Assembly: GCA_964632485.1 (NCBI GenBank) | Contig: CAZWDO010000002.1 | Span: forward strand, 112,942-176,941 | Length of the DNA: 64,000 nt | Direction: 5' to 3' | Source of the DNA: CAZWDO01 sp964632485 [NCBI: uncultured bacterium] | Lineage (GTDB): Bacteria; JAGOEH01 | Shown here: positions 8,830 to 18,358 of the stretch, piece by piece | Layout of the letters: every line of letters starts with the position of its first letter | How positions within the stretch are numbered: the stretch's first letter is position 1 | Notes under the pieces: model-generated | Told to the model about the DNA's origin: nothing | The model's input: the letters and a program-made list of their open reading frames with translations, nothing else | The model's database searches: none | Position numbers and translations under genes: made by a program

Positions 8830-11800
8830 ATGAAAATATTGATCATTGACGACTCATTGTTGAACCGTGAACAAGCGGCGAATATTTTACGCAAACAGAA
8901 TTATTCGGTTGTGATCGCAGCGGATGGAACTAAGGGATTGGAAGCGGCAATGAGTGAACAACCCGATTTGATTCTACTGGACCTGATTATGCCGGGATTG
9001 GACGGATTCGAGGTGTGTCAACAATTAAAGCAGAATTCGATCACTCAGGGCATTCCGGTCATTTTTCTAACTTCTATCCATAATCCCCAGGAAATAGCCC
9101 GCGCTTTTCAAATCGGGGCGGTTGATTATATCGTCAAACCGTTTCATGAAACCGAACTACTGGCGCGGGTGGGAACTCATTTGCAGCTTAGGAATTCTTT
9201 ACGAACTCTGGAACTGAATGAAAAAAAATTCCGTGGATATATCCAGAATTCTTTTATCGCTATTTTTATTATGGATCATGCGGGGAACCTTTTCGATGTC
9301 AATCAACAAGCATGTCATCTAACCGGATTCAAACGTGATGAGCTTTTACAATTCAGCCTTTTTGAGTTGTTCCCTCAATCTGAATTTGCTAAAATTGAAC
9401 TTCTTATACAGGATGTAGTTGCAATCCAAAGAGCGCAATCCATGCTGAATTTTATCCGTAATGATGGAAAATCCTTCTATCTTTCATTGAATATTTCCCA
9501 GATTGAGTTGGATGAGTATATTTGTTTTACAACTGATGTTACACTGCGTATCGAGGCAGAAATGGAGTTGGCTCAACAAAAACATCTTTTAGAGACCATT
9601 CTGGACGGTATTCCGGATATTGTTTCGTTGCAGAACCCTGATCAATCGATTATCCATTATAATCGGGCCGGATATGAATTTTTAAAAAAATTGCCGGAGG
9701 AAGTGCTGGGGAAAAAATGTTATGAATTTTTGGGCCTTGTCCGACCCTGTTTGGAATGCGCTACACGTCAAGTAATGAAAGAGCGGTCGATCCAAGTGAT
9801 TGAAAAAAAAATCGGGGAATTGGATGAATGGTATGAATGCCGATCGATTCCAGTATTCAATGCTATGGGAGAAATTGTTTTAATTGTGGAACAATTGCAT
9901 AATATCACATTGCGCAAGCAAACGGAATCGATTCTGCTTTCCTTGTCGGAACGCCTGGAATTGGCGGCGGAAGTCGGAAATATCGGCATTTGGGAAATCG
10001 TGTATCCTCAGCAGAAGGTGATATGGAATGATCAGATGTTTAAAATATACGATACGACTCCCTTTGAATATTCTCCTCATTATGATTCCTGGTTCCAGCA
10101 ATGCCATCCGGATGATTTGAAAATTTTACTCGGCGCCATTGATGAATCTATACGGCATCGTCAAAAAGTTGACGTAGAAGTCCGTATCATTACGTTTAAA
10201 GATAATCCGCGTTATGTGCGCGCCCAGGCTTCGATCTTTTTTGATGAAAGTGGTCAACCCATGCGGGTCATTGGCGTAAATTGGGACGTTACTAATCAGC
10301 ATATTACTGAAGAAAAAATAATGTTGGCTAAAATTGCCGCTGAAAAGGCCAGTCAGGCTAAAAGTGAATTTCTAGCCAAAATGAGTCACGAAATTCGAAC
10401 TCCCATGAATGGAATCATTGGACTTTCAGAGCTTTTGTCTGAAAATGAAACTGTCCCCTCCCGTCGTGAATATCTGGAGATGATTCTGGAATCCGCCTAT
10501 CAGTTGCTGGATATTATCAATGATATTCTTGATTTTTCCAAATTGGAGGCAAATAAAGTTACCATTAAGCCAACATCGTTTAATCTGAGGGAAACCTTAG
10601 AGCATTCGTTGGGTTTATTAAAAAAACAGTGTCAGCATAAAGGATTGGAGCTTATACTAACAATCGATTCACAGCTTCCACTATCAATGGTGGGAGATTC
10701 GTTGCGGGTGAGTCAGGTGCTGATTAACCTGGTTTCTAATGCGATAAAATTTACCGATACGGGTTCAATTACAATTAATGTACGGGAAGTAACTCATTTG
10801 AATGAAGTTCAAAGCTCGATTATTTATGTCGAATTCAGTATCCAGGATACGGGCATTGGAATTCCTGCAGATAAACTTGAGGAGATTTTTGAGAGTTTTA
10901 ATCAAGCGGATAATTCTTCTTCCCGCAAGTATGGCGGTACTGGCTTGGGTTTGACGATCGCTCAGGAATTAGTCACCATGATGGAAGGGAAAATTGAAGT
11001 AATAAGTGAATCGGGGAAGGGCAGCCTATTCCATTTTACCATTCCATTTAAAATAGATTTCTCTTTGATTTCCGAAGGTTCCCGGCCGGAGAGCAATTTT
11101 CAATCTCCGGAAAAGAATTTGAAAATTTTTGTAGCTGAAGACAATTATATCAACCTGCGGCTGATGACTGCGATGTTTAAGAAATTGGGATATTCGATTG
11201 AATTTGCGCAAAATGGTCATTTAGCCTTAGAATCCCTTGAAAAAAAAGCCTATGATATCGTTTTTTTAGACATTCACATGCCGGAACGAAGTGGTACCGA
11301 AATTACCGAAATTATCCGCCAGAGACCCGGACCTAATCAACAAACCCCCATTATTGCCGTTACTGCGGATGCTCTACAAGGCGATCGTGAGAAGTATCTT
11401 GCCGCCGGTATGGATGATTACATTGCCAAGCCTTATAATATCAACGATATCCAGAGGATTATCACCCGTCATGTTCTGGATTTTTCTTCGGTGAACAGGG
11501 ATATTCCTGTAAATAAACCCTCTATCGAAATTGCTGCTGACTCTAAATCGCTGGTGTTTAACAGTGATGGATTTCTGGCGCGTATTTATCATGATTATTC
11601 TCTTTTTTCAAATATCATTAATCTTTTTATTGGTCAGTTTCCCCTGGATTTGAAGATACTCGAAGACGCCATAAAAAATAGGGAATTGCAAAGAGTAGTC
11701 AGAGAAACTCATCGATTGAAAGGCGGAGTTGCTATTCTCGGAGCCGAAGAAATCCTTAGCTTATTAGATGCCATTGAGAATCTATCTGAATCTCGATCTG

Positions 11801-11916
11801 ATGAACTTGATGGATTATTAGTGAAAATCGAGATGGCGTATGCCCGTTTCGTTGTGATTGCAGAAGAAAAACTTCAGCAAATTTCGAATCAAATAGCGGA
11901 TATTCGCGAACTTTGA
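8830..11916 (+). CDS. Multi-domain hybrid histidine kinase REC-PAS(x3)-HisKA-HATPase-REC-Hpt
   Basis: 1028 residues without transmembrane segments. Order: receiver (1-120, Asp51 in ILLDLIMPG); PAS domains at about 130-235, 245-355 and 370-490; HisKA with H-box (KMSHEIRTPMNGIIG, near 520); HATPase_c with N-box (LVSNAIKFTD), DTGIGIP and GGTGLGL; a second receiver (about 765-880, IVFLDIHMPE); and a C-terminal Hpt domain whose phospho-His is in ETHRLKGGVAI. The second PAS contains several Cys (KKCYEFLGLVRPCLECA), possibly redox- or metal-sensing, by inference. The architecture makes a complete His-Asp-His phosphorelay on one chain, which may pass phosphate to the neighbouring receiver-phosphatase. 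It has its own promoter just upstream. Output unknown. Confidence 0.9.
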   Translation: MKILIIDDSLLNREQAANILRKQNYSVVIAADGTKGLEAAMSEQPDLILLDLIMPGLDGFEVCQQLKQNSITQGIPVIFLTSIHNPQEIARAFQIGAVDYIVKPFHETELLARVGTHLQLRNSLRTLELNEKKFRGYIQNSFIAIFIMDHAGNLFDVNQQACHLTGFKRDELLQFSLFELFPQSEFAKIELLIQDVVAIQRAQSMLNFIRNDGKSFYLSLNISQIELDEYICFTTDVTLRIEAEMELAQQKHLLETILDGIPDIVSLQNPDQSIIHYNRAGYEFLKKLPEEVLGKKCYEFLGLVRPCLECATRQVMKERSIQVIEKKIGELDEWYECRSIPVFNAMGEIVLIVEQLHNITLRKQTESILLSLSERLELAAEVGNIGIWEIVYPQQKVIWNDQMFKIYDTTPFEYSPHYDSWFQQCHPDDLKILLGAIDESIRHRQKVDVEVRIITFKDNPRYVRAQASIFFDESGQPMRVIGVNWDVTNQHITEEKIMLAKIAAEKASQAKSEFLAKMSHEIRTPMNGIIGLSELLSENETVPSRREYLEMILESAYQLLDIINDILDFSKLEANKVTIKPTSFNLRETLEHSLGLLKKQCQHKGLELILTIDSQLPLSMVGDSLRVSQVLINLVSNAIKFTDTGSITINVREVTHLNEVQSSIIYVEFSIQDTGIGIPADKLEEIFESFNQADNSSSRKYGGTGLGLTIAQELVTMMEGKIEVISESGKGSLFHFTIPFKIDFSLISEGSRPESNFQSPEKNLKIFVAEDNYINLRLMTAMFKKLGYSIEFAQNGHLALESLEKKAYDIVFLDIHMPERSGTEITEIIRQRPGPNQQTPIIAVTADALQGDREKYLAAGMDDYIAKPYNINDIQRIITRHVLDFSSVNRDIPVNKPSIEIAADSKSLVFNSDGFLARIYHDYSLFSNIINLFIGQFPLDLKILEDAIKNRELQRVVRETHRLKGGVAILGAEEILSLLDAIENLSESRSDELDGLLVKIEMAYARFVVIAEEKLQQISNQIADIREL

Positions 11917-11994
11917 GTCCGGGCGCTATTTTTTTACGATTTTAAGATATGATATGTCGTTAGCGAATTTTTATTAACCTGAAAGGAGAATTAT

Positions 11995-13281
11995 ATGGGC
12001 AGTGGCGCGTTCAACCCATTTCAAATGGCTCAGACTCAATTTGATCGTATCGCGGAAGTGTTGCAATTGGATGAAGGAACCCGCGCATTATTACGCGACC
12101 CCATGCGTGAATACCATTTTAGTATTCCAGTCCGTATGGATGACGGCAAAGTGAAAATTTTCAGGGGGTATCGCATCCAGCATAATGATTCGCGCGGCCC
12201 TTGTAAGGGTGGTATTCGTTTTCATCCTTTGGAAACGGTTGATACGGTACGCGCATTGTCATTATGGATGACCTGGAAATGCGCGGTAGTAGATATCCCC
12301 CTGGGTGGAGGAAAAGGAGGCGTGATTTGCGATCCCCATCATTTAACTGCTCGTGAACAAGAGCTCATCTGCCGCGGGTATGTTCGGCAATTAGCCCAGG
12401 TAGTTGGGCCGCTTCGCGATGTTCCAGCGCCTGATGTCATGACGAATGCCCAGCACATGCTATGGATGCTGGATGAATATGAGACTATCCGCGGCGTAAA
12501 ATACCCCGGTTTTATTACTGGTAAACCAGTGGGTATGGGTGGGTCGCTCGGACGTACTGAGGCGACAGGTTTCGGGGTTGTTTATACATTGCGCGAGGCG
12601 TTAAGAATGCTGAATATGTCGCCTGAAAAATGTGTCGCTGCGGTCCAGGGTTTTGGCAATGTCGCTCAATATGCTATAAAACTTTTTACCCAAATGGGCG
12701 GTCGCGTGATTTGTGTTTCCTGCTGGGACCAGACCGATCGAACTGCTTATACTTATCGGAAAAAAAGTGGGGTTGATCTGGCTGAATTACTATCGATTAC
12801 TGATCGATTCGGTGGCATTGAGAAGGATAAAGCCCGTGAATTGAACTATGAGCTGCTCCCTGCGGAGGACTGGCTGGAACAGGATGTGGATATTTTGATT
12901 CCGGCGGCGTTGGAAAATCAGATCACTGCTGAAAATGTCAATAAAATCAGCCAACGTGTGCGGATTATTGCCGAAGGCGCGAATGGTCCGACCACTCCGG
13001 ATGCGGATCAGATCATCCAACAACGGAATATTTTTATGATTCCCGATTTTTTAGCGAATGCGGGAGGAGTGACTTGCAGTTATTTTGAGCAGGTACAATG
13101 CAATATGAACTATTTTTGGGAAAAAGATGAAGTTTTAGCCAAACTCGATACAAAAATGACCGGCGCATTCCATGGTGTGAGCGAATTAGCGCGAAAACGG
13201 AAACTCTTTATGCGTGATGCCGCTTATGTGATTGCTGTCAATCGGGTAGCCCAGGCTTGCCGAGAACGCGGATGGGTGTGA
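11995..13281 (+). CDS. gdhA: Glutamate dehydrogenase (Glu/Leu/Phe/Val dehydrogenase family)
   Basis: Oxidatively deaminates glutamate to 2-oxoglutarate, or the reverse, in the cytoplasm. 428 residues, the normal length for the hexameric small-subunit class. The N-terminal catalytic domain carries GPCKGGIRFHP and KCAVVDIPLGGGKGG with the substrate and catalytic lysines, and the APDVMT motif. The Rossmann domain contains the dinucleotide loop GFGNVAQYA, followed by AEGANGPTTPDAD and NAGGVTCSYFE. AAAGGAG lies eight bases before the ATG. The stop codon overlaps the next frame (GTGA at 13278-13281), so the downstream PEP/pyruvate-binding gene is probably translationally coupled. Coenzyme choice (NAD or NADP) was not decided. 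Confidence 0.95.
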   Translation: MGSGAFNPFQMAQTQFDRIAEVLQLDEGTRALLRDPMREYHFSIPVRMDDGKVKIFRGYRIQHNDSRGPCKGGIRFHPLETVDTVRALSLWMTWKCAVVDIPLGGGKGGVICDPHHLTAREQELICRGYVRQLAQVVGPLRDVPAPDVMTNAQHMLWMLDEYETIRGVKYPGFITGKPVGMGGSLGRTEATGFGVVYTLREALRMLNMSPEKCVAAVQGFGNVAQYAIKLFTQMGGRVICVSCWDQTDRTAYTYRKKSGVDLAELLSITDRFGGIEKDKARELNYELLPAEDWLEQDVDILIPAALENQITAENVNKISQRVRIIAEGANGPTTPDADQIIQQRNIFMIPDFLANAGGVTCSYFEQVQCNMNYFWEKDEVLAKLDTKMTGAFHGVSELARKRKLFMRDAAYVIAVNRVAQACRERGWV

Positions 13282-14960
13282 TTCGATTTATTGGTTCCGG
13301 TGATTCCGGCGGTAAAGCTCAGGGACTCATCGACAGCCTGGCGTTGATCGAACAGTTTTCAGCTTCCTTGCCGTTTAGTGGGATCATGTTAAATATTCCG
13401 CAAATGATCATTATCCGTAGTGATTTATTTACCCGTTTTGTCTCTCATAACGGCCTTATTGAACGAATCGAACCGGATTCGTCGGATATCGATATCGCCC
13501 GATATTTTTTGCAGGGCGATATCCCTGCTGAGTGGATAGGAGACCTCCGCCGTGTGAGTGATTCATTGAAAGTCCCCCTGGCAATCCGTTCTTCGGCGTT
13601 GTTGGAAGACGCGCGGCAATTGCCTTTTGCGGGTGTGTATCTAACTAAAATGATTCCCAACCATCAATTGGATCCCTCTATTCGCTTTCACCAGTTTTTA
13701 GAAGCGATCAAACTTGTGTGGAGTTCAACCTATTATGGGAATGTCCGGGCGTGTCGCCAATCATTAGGCTTAGCGCCTTTTGGGGAACAAATGGCCGTAC
13801 TGATTCAGCCGATTGTCGGCGCTCGTTGGAATCATTACTTTTTCCCTCTGGTTTCCGGAGTGGCGCGTTCCCATAATTATTATCCATTCCCTGGAACCTG
13901 CGCCGAGGATGGGGTTGCGCAATTGGCTTTGGGTTTGGGGAAAACGATTGTTGATAATCATCCCAGTTGGATATACTCCCCGGCTAATCCGGGTCTGTCG
14001 ATGCCTTTTCCTTCTTTCAAAGCCATGCTTCAGGCCACTCAAACCCGTTTTTGGGCCATCGATTTAAGCCGCCAATTTCAGTATGATCCATTTTCTGAAA
14101 CTGAATATATGAGCTATTTATCGTTGAAGCAGGCAGAGATTCCAGCGGTTTTACGCTATGTCGCATCCACCTGGCATCCGGAAAACGATCGACTCGAGAT
14201 GGGCGCTTTTGATAAAGGGCCGCGGGTATTGAATTTTGCTCCATTGCTTCAATCCTCTTTGCTTCCCTTCAATCCCTTGATCCGTTTGTTACTGGCAGAA
14301 TTGACTGCTGTTTATCCCCAAGGAGTGGAAATTGAATTTGCCCTGCAAATTGATGATTTACCACAAACCGTTCCCATTTTTAATGTTTTGCAGATTCGGG
14401 GATTAAACTCGATTCAAACTCAGCTTATGCTACCCCTTGATACTATCCCCCGGGAGAAAATAGTGGTTCAGTCGCGTCAGACGTTGGGTGAAGGCATGAA
14501 ACGATCGATTCGGGATATCGTTTATCTGTTGCCGGACTGTTTTAATCTTGTCCATACTCTTCAAATCGCTTCAGAATTGGAGAGTGTGAACCGATTTCTT
14601 ATGGAAAACCACCGAACATGCCTTTTAATCGTTTTTGGTCGTTTGGGAAGCTCTGATCCCTGGTTGGGTGTGCCGGTAACCTGGCCGCAAATTTCCAGCG
14701 CGGAAGTGATTGTGGAGGGTGGTCTTGATCAGTTTCAACCTGATCTCAGCCAGGGATCCCATTTTTTTCATAATCTTTCTAATCTGGGAGTGTTCTATTT
14801 ATCTCTTAATAAAACGGAAACCGATGCGATCAATTGGAATTGGTTAAGGGAATTAACCTGCATCCGTGAAACTGATTTTCTTCGACATGTTGAGTATATG
14901 CCAGGACTTAATGCCGCCATATCGTCCCATAACCAGCAAGGAGTAGTTTTCTATGATTGA
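13272..14960 (+). CDS. PEP/pyruvate-binding ATP-grasp protein (PPDK N-terminal-like), stand-alone
   Basis: Motifs follow the ATP/pyruvate-binding half of PEP synthase and pyruvate phosphate dikinase: GGKAQGL at the N-terminus, PLAIRSSALLEDARQ with the ATP-contacting Arg, and EQMAVLIQPIVG. A C-terminal segment, LGVPVTW then SQGSHFFHNL, recurs as GPGRWGSRGD...THFFQDL in the next protein, so the two are paralogues sharing a second domain. The phospho-His swivelling domain and the PEP-utilising TIM barrel are absent, so a complete PEP synthase reaction is unlikely. A TTG at 13257, ATG at 13272 and GTG at 13278 are in-frame starts; all overlap gdhA. The last eight bases overlap the next gene. Function is unknown; a regulatory or kinase role coupled to glutamate metabolism is inference. 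Confidence 0.7.
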   Translation: MGVIRFIGSGDSGGKAQGLIDSLALIEQFSASLPFSGIMLNIPQMIIIRSDLFTRFVSHNGLIERIEPDSSDIDIARYFLQGDIPAEWIGDLRRVSDSLKVPLAIRSSALLEDARQLPFAGVYLTKMIPNHQLDPSIRFHQFLEAIKLVWSSTYYGNVRACRQSLGLAPFGEQMAVLIQPIVGARWNHYFFPLVSGVARSHNYYPFPGTCAEDGVAQLALGLGKTIVDNHPSWIYSPANPGLSMPFPSFKAMLQATQTRFWAIDLSRQFQYDPFSETEYMSYLSLKQAEIPAVLRYVASTWHPENDRLEMGAFDKGPRVLNFAPLLQSSLLPFNPLIRLLLAELTAVYPQGVEIEFALQIDDLPQTVPIFNVLQIRGLNSIQTQLMLPLDTIPREKIVVQSRQTLGEGMKRSIRDIVYLLPDCFNLVHTLQIASELESVNRFLMENHRTCLLIVFGRLGSSDPWLGVPVTWPQISSAEVIVEGGLDQFQPDLSQGSHFFHNLSNLGVFYLSLNKTETDAINWNWLRELTCIRETDFLRHVEYMPGLNAAISSHNQQGVVFYD

Positions 14961-17900
14961 GCAAAATCCAACGTTTGATAAAATCTATCACACCTTGAAT
15001 GAACGGGCCAAGGAACTCAATTGTCTCTACCATGTAGAAGAAATTCTGGCAAAATTGGAAACTGATGATCTGAATATTCTTCAGGAAATCATTGAAGCGA
15101 TCCCACCGGGTTGGCAGTATCCCGATATTTGTATGGTGCGTCTGGAGATCGATGGGAAAATTGTCGCAAGCCGCTGTTTCTGGGAGAGTCCATGGGTGTT
15201 GAAAGTAGCTATTCAGACGGATGAAGCTACCATCGGTACTCTGGAGGTTTTTTACGGAGAAGCTCGACCCCCTGCGGACGAGGGGCCATTTCTGCGGGAA
15301 GAACGTCGTTTGATTAATACCATTGCTGAACGTATTGGCCAATCTTTTTTCCATTTAAAATTAAAGCTGCTCTTTCAGCAATGGGAAAAAGCAAAAACCG
15401 AATTGTCGGAAAACCACATTACAGAATGGCAGGTAATCCTTAATCTGCTGCTGAAAACCGATGCCAATCTCTATATGATTGTTTCCCGAAAAATGATGAA
15501 CCACCTTTTTTGGAGCGGGATTGAGGAAGCTAAAAACTATATCCATATATTCAATGCTCATATACAATCGGCCAACCAGGTTCTGCTGGGTGATGAAAAT
15601 CGTCCGCAAACGCGCCAATCACTGAAAAAATTGATTGAATTAAATCAAAACATTTTTACCATCGCTTCCCGTTATCTTGCCAATCAGGAAATTTTGAATT
15701 TGATACAAAAATGGATCGGCGAGGATAAATCTTCGTTTTTAATCCGGATACTGGAAAATCCAGATAGTCCTCTTTCTGAAATAACTGATGCGATTGCCCG
15801 GTTTCATCATTTGGCGCTAAATGAAGTTGAGCTTTCGCCGGCCGCTCTCAAAGGTATCCATGTTTCGCTGATTCGGCGTTTTTTTACGGATCAGTTGGAG
15901 TATCTCAATATTGCCAAATCATTTGTAAGTATCCAGGATTTTTATGATTTACAAAAACGGATCATCCATCCGCCGGACAGTCATGGTAAACTGGGGGGTA
16001 AAAGCGCCGGTTTATTTTTAGCATTGCAAATTCTTAAAAGCTGTGATGATTCAACCGCTGCTTTTTTACAAAACCTCTCTGCGCCGAAAACCTGGTATAT
16101 CACATCCGATGGACTGCATCATTTTGTTTACTATAATAATCTGGAAGATGTCCTGGAACAAAAATATAAGGAACTGGATCAAATTCGCCAGGAATACCCG
16201 CATATCATTCAATTATTTAAAAATTCGCAATTCCCGCCGGATTTGGTAAAAGGATTGGCCTTAGCGCTTGATGATTTTGGCGCTAAACCATTAATTGTAA
16301 GAAGTTCAAGTTTATTGGAAGACCGATTGGGGGCGGCTTTTTCGGGTAAATACAAGAGTTTATTTTTAGCGAATCAGGGAACAAGGGAACAGCGGTTAGA
16401 AGCTTTAGCAGACGCGATCGCCGAGGTTTATGCTTCCACGTTTGGACCCGATCCGATTTTGTATCGTCAACAACGCGGGTTACTTGATTTCTATGAAGAA
16501 ATGGGGGTCATGATCCAGGAAGTCGTAGGGAATACCTTTGGTCCCTATTATTTACCGGCTTATGCCGGTGTAGCATTCAGCCAGAACGAGTTTCGTTGGT
16601 CTTCACGTATTGAACGCAAGGATGGATTGATTCGTCTGGTGCCGGGATTGGGCACGCGCGCTGTGGATCGTTTAAGTGATGATTATCCGATTTTGCTGGC
16701 GCCGGGGAAACCCGATTTGCGTGTCAATATATCCATGGAAGACCAATTGCGTTACACGCCTAAAAAAATTGATGTGATTAATCTATCGACCAACCAGTTT
16801 GAAACGGTTTCCGTACGTGAGTTTCTGCAAAAAATTGGCGATGCCTCCCCGTGCCCCGAGCTGCTGTTTTCAATATATGATGAAGAACATATTCGTCCCT
16901 ATTCCCCGTGGGGAAATGATATTGATCCGAAAAAAATGGTGCTGAATTTTTCAGGGTTATTGGAAAAAACTCCCTTTGTCCGCCAGATCAAGGCAATTTT
17001 AGAGCGTTTGCAGAATACCTTGGAATTTCCCGTCGATATCGAGTTTGTCTCGGACGGCCGGAAACTCTATCTCCTCCAATGCCGACCCCAATATGCAAGC
17101 GGAGATTACGGATCGGCTCCCATACCCCAGGATATTCCTCAAGATGATATTTTGTTTACTGCCCACCGTCATATTTCAAATGGCCGGGTCCCGCTAATTT
17201 CACATTTAGTGTATATCCCCCCTCAGGCCTATCAGGAATTGACGGCTTTAGAGGATCTGATGGAAGTGGGAACGGTCGTTGGTCGATTGAATGCGCTATT
17301 GCCTAAACGTCAGTTCATCTTGATCGGACCGGGTCGGTGGGGGAGTCGGGGTGATATTCGTCTGGGCGTGAATGTAACGTATGCCGATATTTGCAATACT
17401 GCCGTTTTGATTGAAGTTGCCCGAAAAAAAGGAAACTATGTTCCCGATCTATCCTTCGGCACCCATTTTTTCCAGGATTTGGCGGAAGCAGAAATCCGAT
17501 ATATTCCTCTATATCCCGATGAAGCTGATGTTGTTTTTAATGAATCGTTTATGCTGGATAGTCCCAATATGCTCAGCGCGCTATTGCCTGAATACAGGCA
17601 TCTCGAAGAAGTCATTCATGTTATCGATATCGCCCAGGTAAAAGAGAGCAAAGGTTTGCAGATTCTGCTCAATGCCGATCTCGAACAAGCGGTGGCCTAT
17701 TTCACCGGTAAAGAGGTATCCTTACCCCGGAGCGTAATTGCGACTACCGTTCAGCCATCAGTTTCCGATGCTTCATGGCGCTGGCGATCCAGTATGGCGC
17801 AACGTGTTATCGATGAATTAGATTTTCAGCGATTTGGTATTTTAGCAGTATTCTTGATGGGGAGCGTAAAAAATGCTACTGCTGGTCCGGCCAGTGACAT

Positions 17901-18153
17901 TGATTTGCTTGTTCATCTATCTGCATCAGAAAGCCAAAAAGAGGCCCTGTTAAATTGGTTCGAGGGGTGGAGTCTGTGTCTCAGTGAAATAAATTATTTG
18001 AAAACAGGTTATAAAACGAGTGGATTACTAGATGTTCATCTGATCACTGATCTGGATATCGAACAGGGAGATAGTTTTGCTGCCAAGATTGGCGCTGTTA
18101 CCGATGCTGCGCGTCTGATCAAAGCTGTTGTAGGTTATAGTGATAAACGCTGA
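14953..18153 (+). CDS. GAF-like / PEP-binding ATP-grasp / nucleotidyltransferase fusion protein
   Basis: 1066 residues. Residues 1-140 look like the GAF-type sensory module found before kinases (ERAKELNCLYHVEEILA, then TIGTLEVFYG). After an alpha-helical linker comes a PPDK_N-type ATP-grasp: KLGGKSAGL (~345), LIVRSSSLLEDRLGAAFSGK (~455), MGVMIQEVVG and VDIEFVSDGRKLYLLQCRPQ. The domain GPGRWGSRGDIRLGV...SFGTHFFQDL follows. The last ~130 residues form a nucleotidyltransferase with the GSVKNA...SDIDLLV signature (GS plus DxD) of the MNT/KNTase fold. GCAAGGAGTAG precedes the ATG, which overlaps the upstream gene by eight bases. The presence of a nucleotidyltransferase next to gdhA recalls GlnD/GlnE control of nitrogen enzymes, but that parallel is inference only. 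Confidence 0.8.
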   Translation: MIEQNPTFDKIYHTLNERAKELNCLYHVEEILAKLETDDLNILQEIIEAIPPGWQYPDICMVRLEIDGKIVASRCFWESPWVLKVAIQTDEATIGTLEVFYGEARPPADEGPFLREERRLINTIAERIGQSFFHLKLKLLFQQWEKAKTELSENHITEWQVILNLLLKTDANLYMIVSRKMMNHLFWSGIEEAKNYIHIFNAHIQSANQVLLGDENRPQTRQSLKKLIELNQNIFTIASRYLANQEILNLIQKWIGEDKSSFLIRILENPDSPLSEITDAIARFHHLALNEVELSPAALKGIHVSLIRRFFTDQLEYLNIAKSFVSIQDFYDLQKRIIHPPDSHGKLGGKSAGLFLALQILKSCDDSTAAFLQNLSAPKTWYITSDGLHHFVYYNNLEDVLEQKYKELDQIRQEYPHIIQLFKNSQFPPDLVKGLALALDDFGAKPLIVRSSSLLEDRLGAAFSGKYKSLFLANQGTREQRLEALADAIAEVYASTFGPDPILYRQQRGLLDFYEEMGVMIQEVVGNTFGPYYLPAYAGVAFSQNEFRWSSRIERKDGLIRLVPGLGTRAVDRLSDDYPILLAPGKPDLRVNISMEDQLRYTPKKIDVINLSTNQFETVSVREFLQKIGDASPCPELLFSIYDEEHIRPYSPWGNDIDPKKMVLNFSGLLEKTPFVRQIKAILERLQNTLEFPVDIEFVSDGRKLYLLQCRPQYASGDYGSAPIPQDIPQDDILFTAHRHISNGRVPLISHLVYIPPQAYQELTALEDLMEVGTVVGRLNALLPKRQFILIGPGRWGSRGDIRLGVNVTYADICNTAVLIEVARKKGNYVPDLSFGTHFFQDLAEAEIRYIPLYPDEADVVFNESFMLDSPNMLSALLPEYRHLEEVIHVIDIAQVKESKGLQILLNADLEQAVAYFTGKEVSLPRSVIATTVQPSVSDASWRWRSSMAQRVIDELDFQRFGILAVFLMGSVKNATAGPASDIDLLVHLSASESQKEALLNWFEGWSLCLSEINYLKTGYKTSGLLDVHLITDLDIEQGDSFAAKIGAVTDAARLIKAVVGYSDKR

Positions 18154-18190
18154 TACGGTAAAAACATAACGGAATCCGATTCTCAAAAAA

Positions 18191-18219
18191 AAAACCGTAA
18201 GCTTTAGGCTTACGGTTTT
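18191..18219. terminator. Bidirectional intrinsic terminator
   Basis: A perfect 12-base stem AAAACCGTAAGC/GCTTACGGTTTT (18191-18202 with 18208-18219) with a 5-base loop. On the minus strand it ends in a long U-tract (A10 at 18185-18194 on plus), serving tRNA-Asp. On the plus strand it ends in TTTT, serving the fusion gene that ends at 18153. Confidence 0.85.
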
Positions 18220-18221
18220 AA

Positions 18222-18296
18222 CGGGGCCGACGAGACTCGAACTCGCGACCTCCGGCGTGACAGGCCGGCGTTCTAACCAAACTGAACTACAGCCCC
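18222..18296 (-). tRNA. tRNA-Asp (GUC)
   Basis: Read on the minus strand: acceptor GGGGCUG pairs with CGGCCCC (one U-G), the anticodon stem CCGGC/GCCGG closes the loop CUGUCAC with anticodon GUC, and the T-arm contains GUUCGAGUC. Discriminator G. No CCA follows, so the 3' end must be added by a CCA-adding enzyme. A strong terminator follows at 18191-18219. Confidence 0.95.
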
Positions 18297-18358
18297 GTTT
18301 TCTTGCTCATAATATAATCAAAAAAAATAGTTTTGTCAAGCCCAATTTTGTCGTTTTT

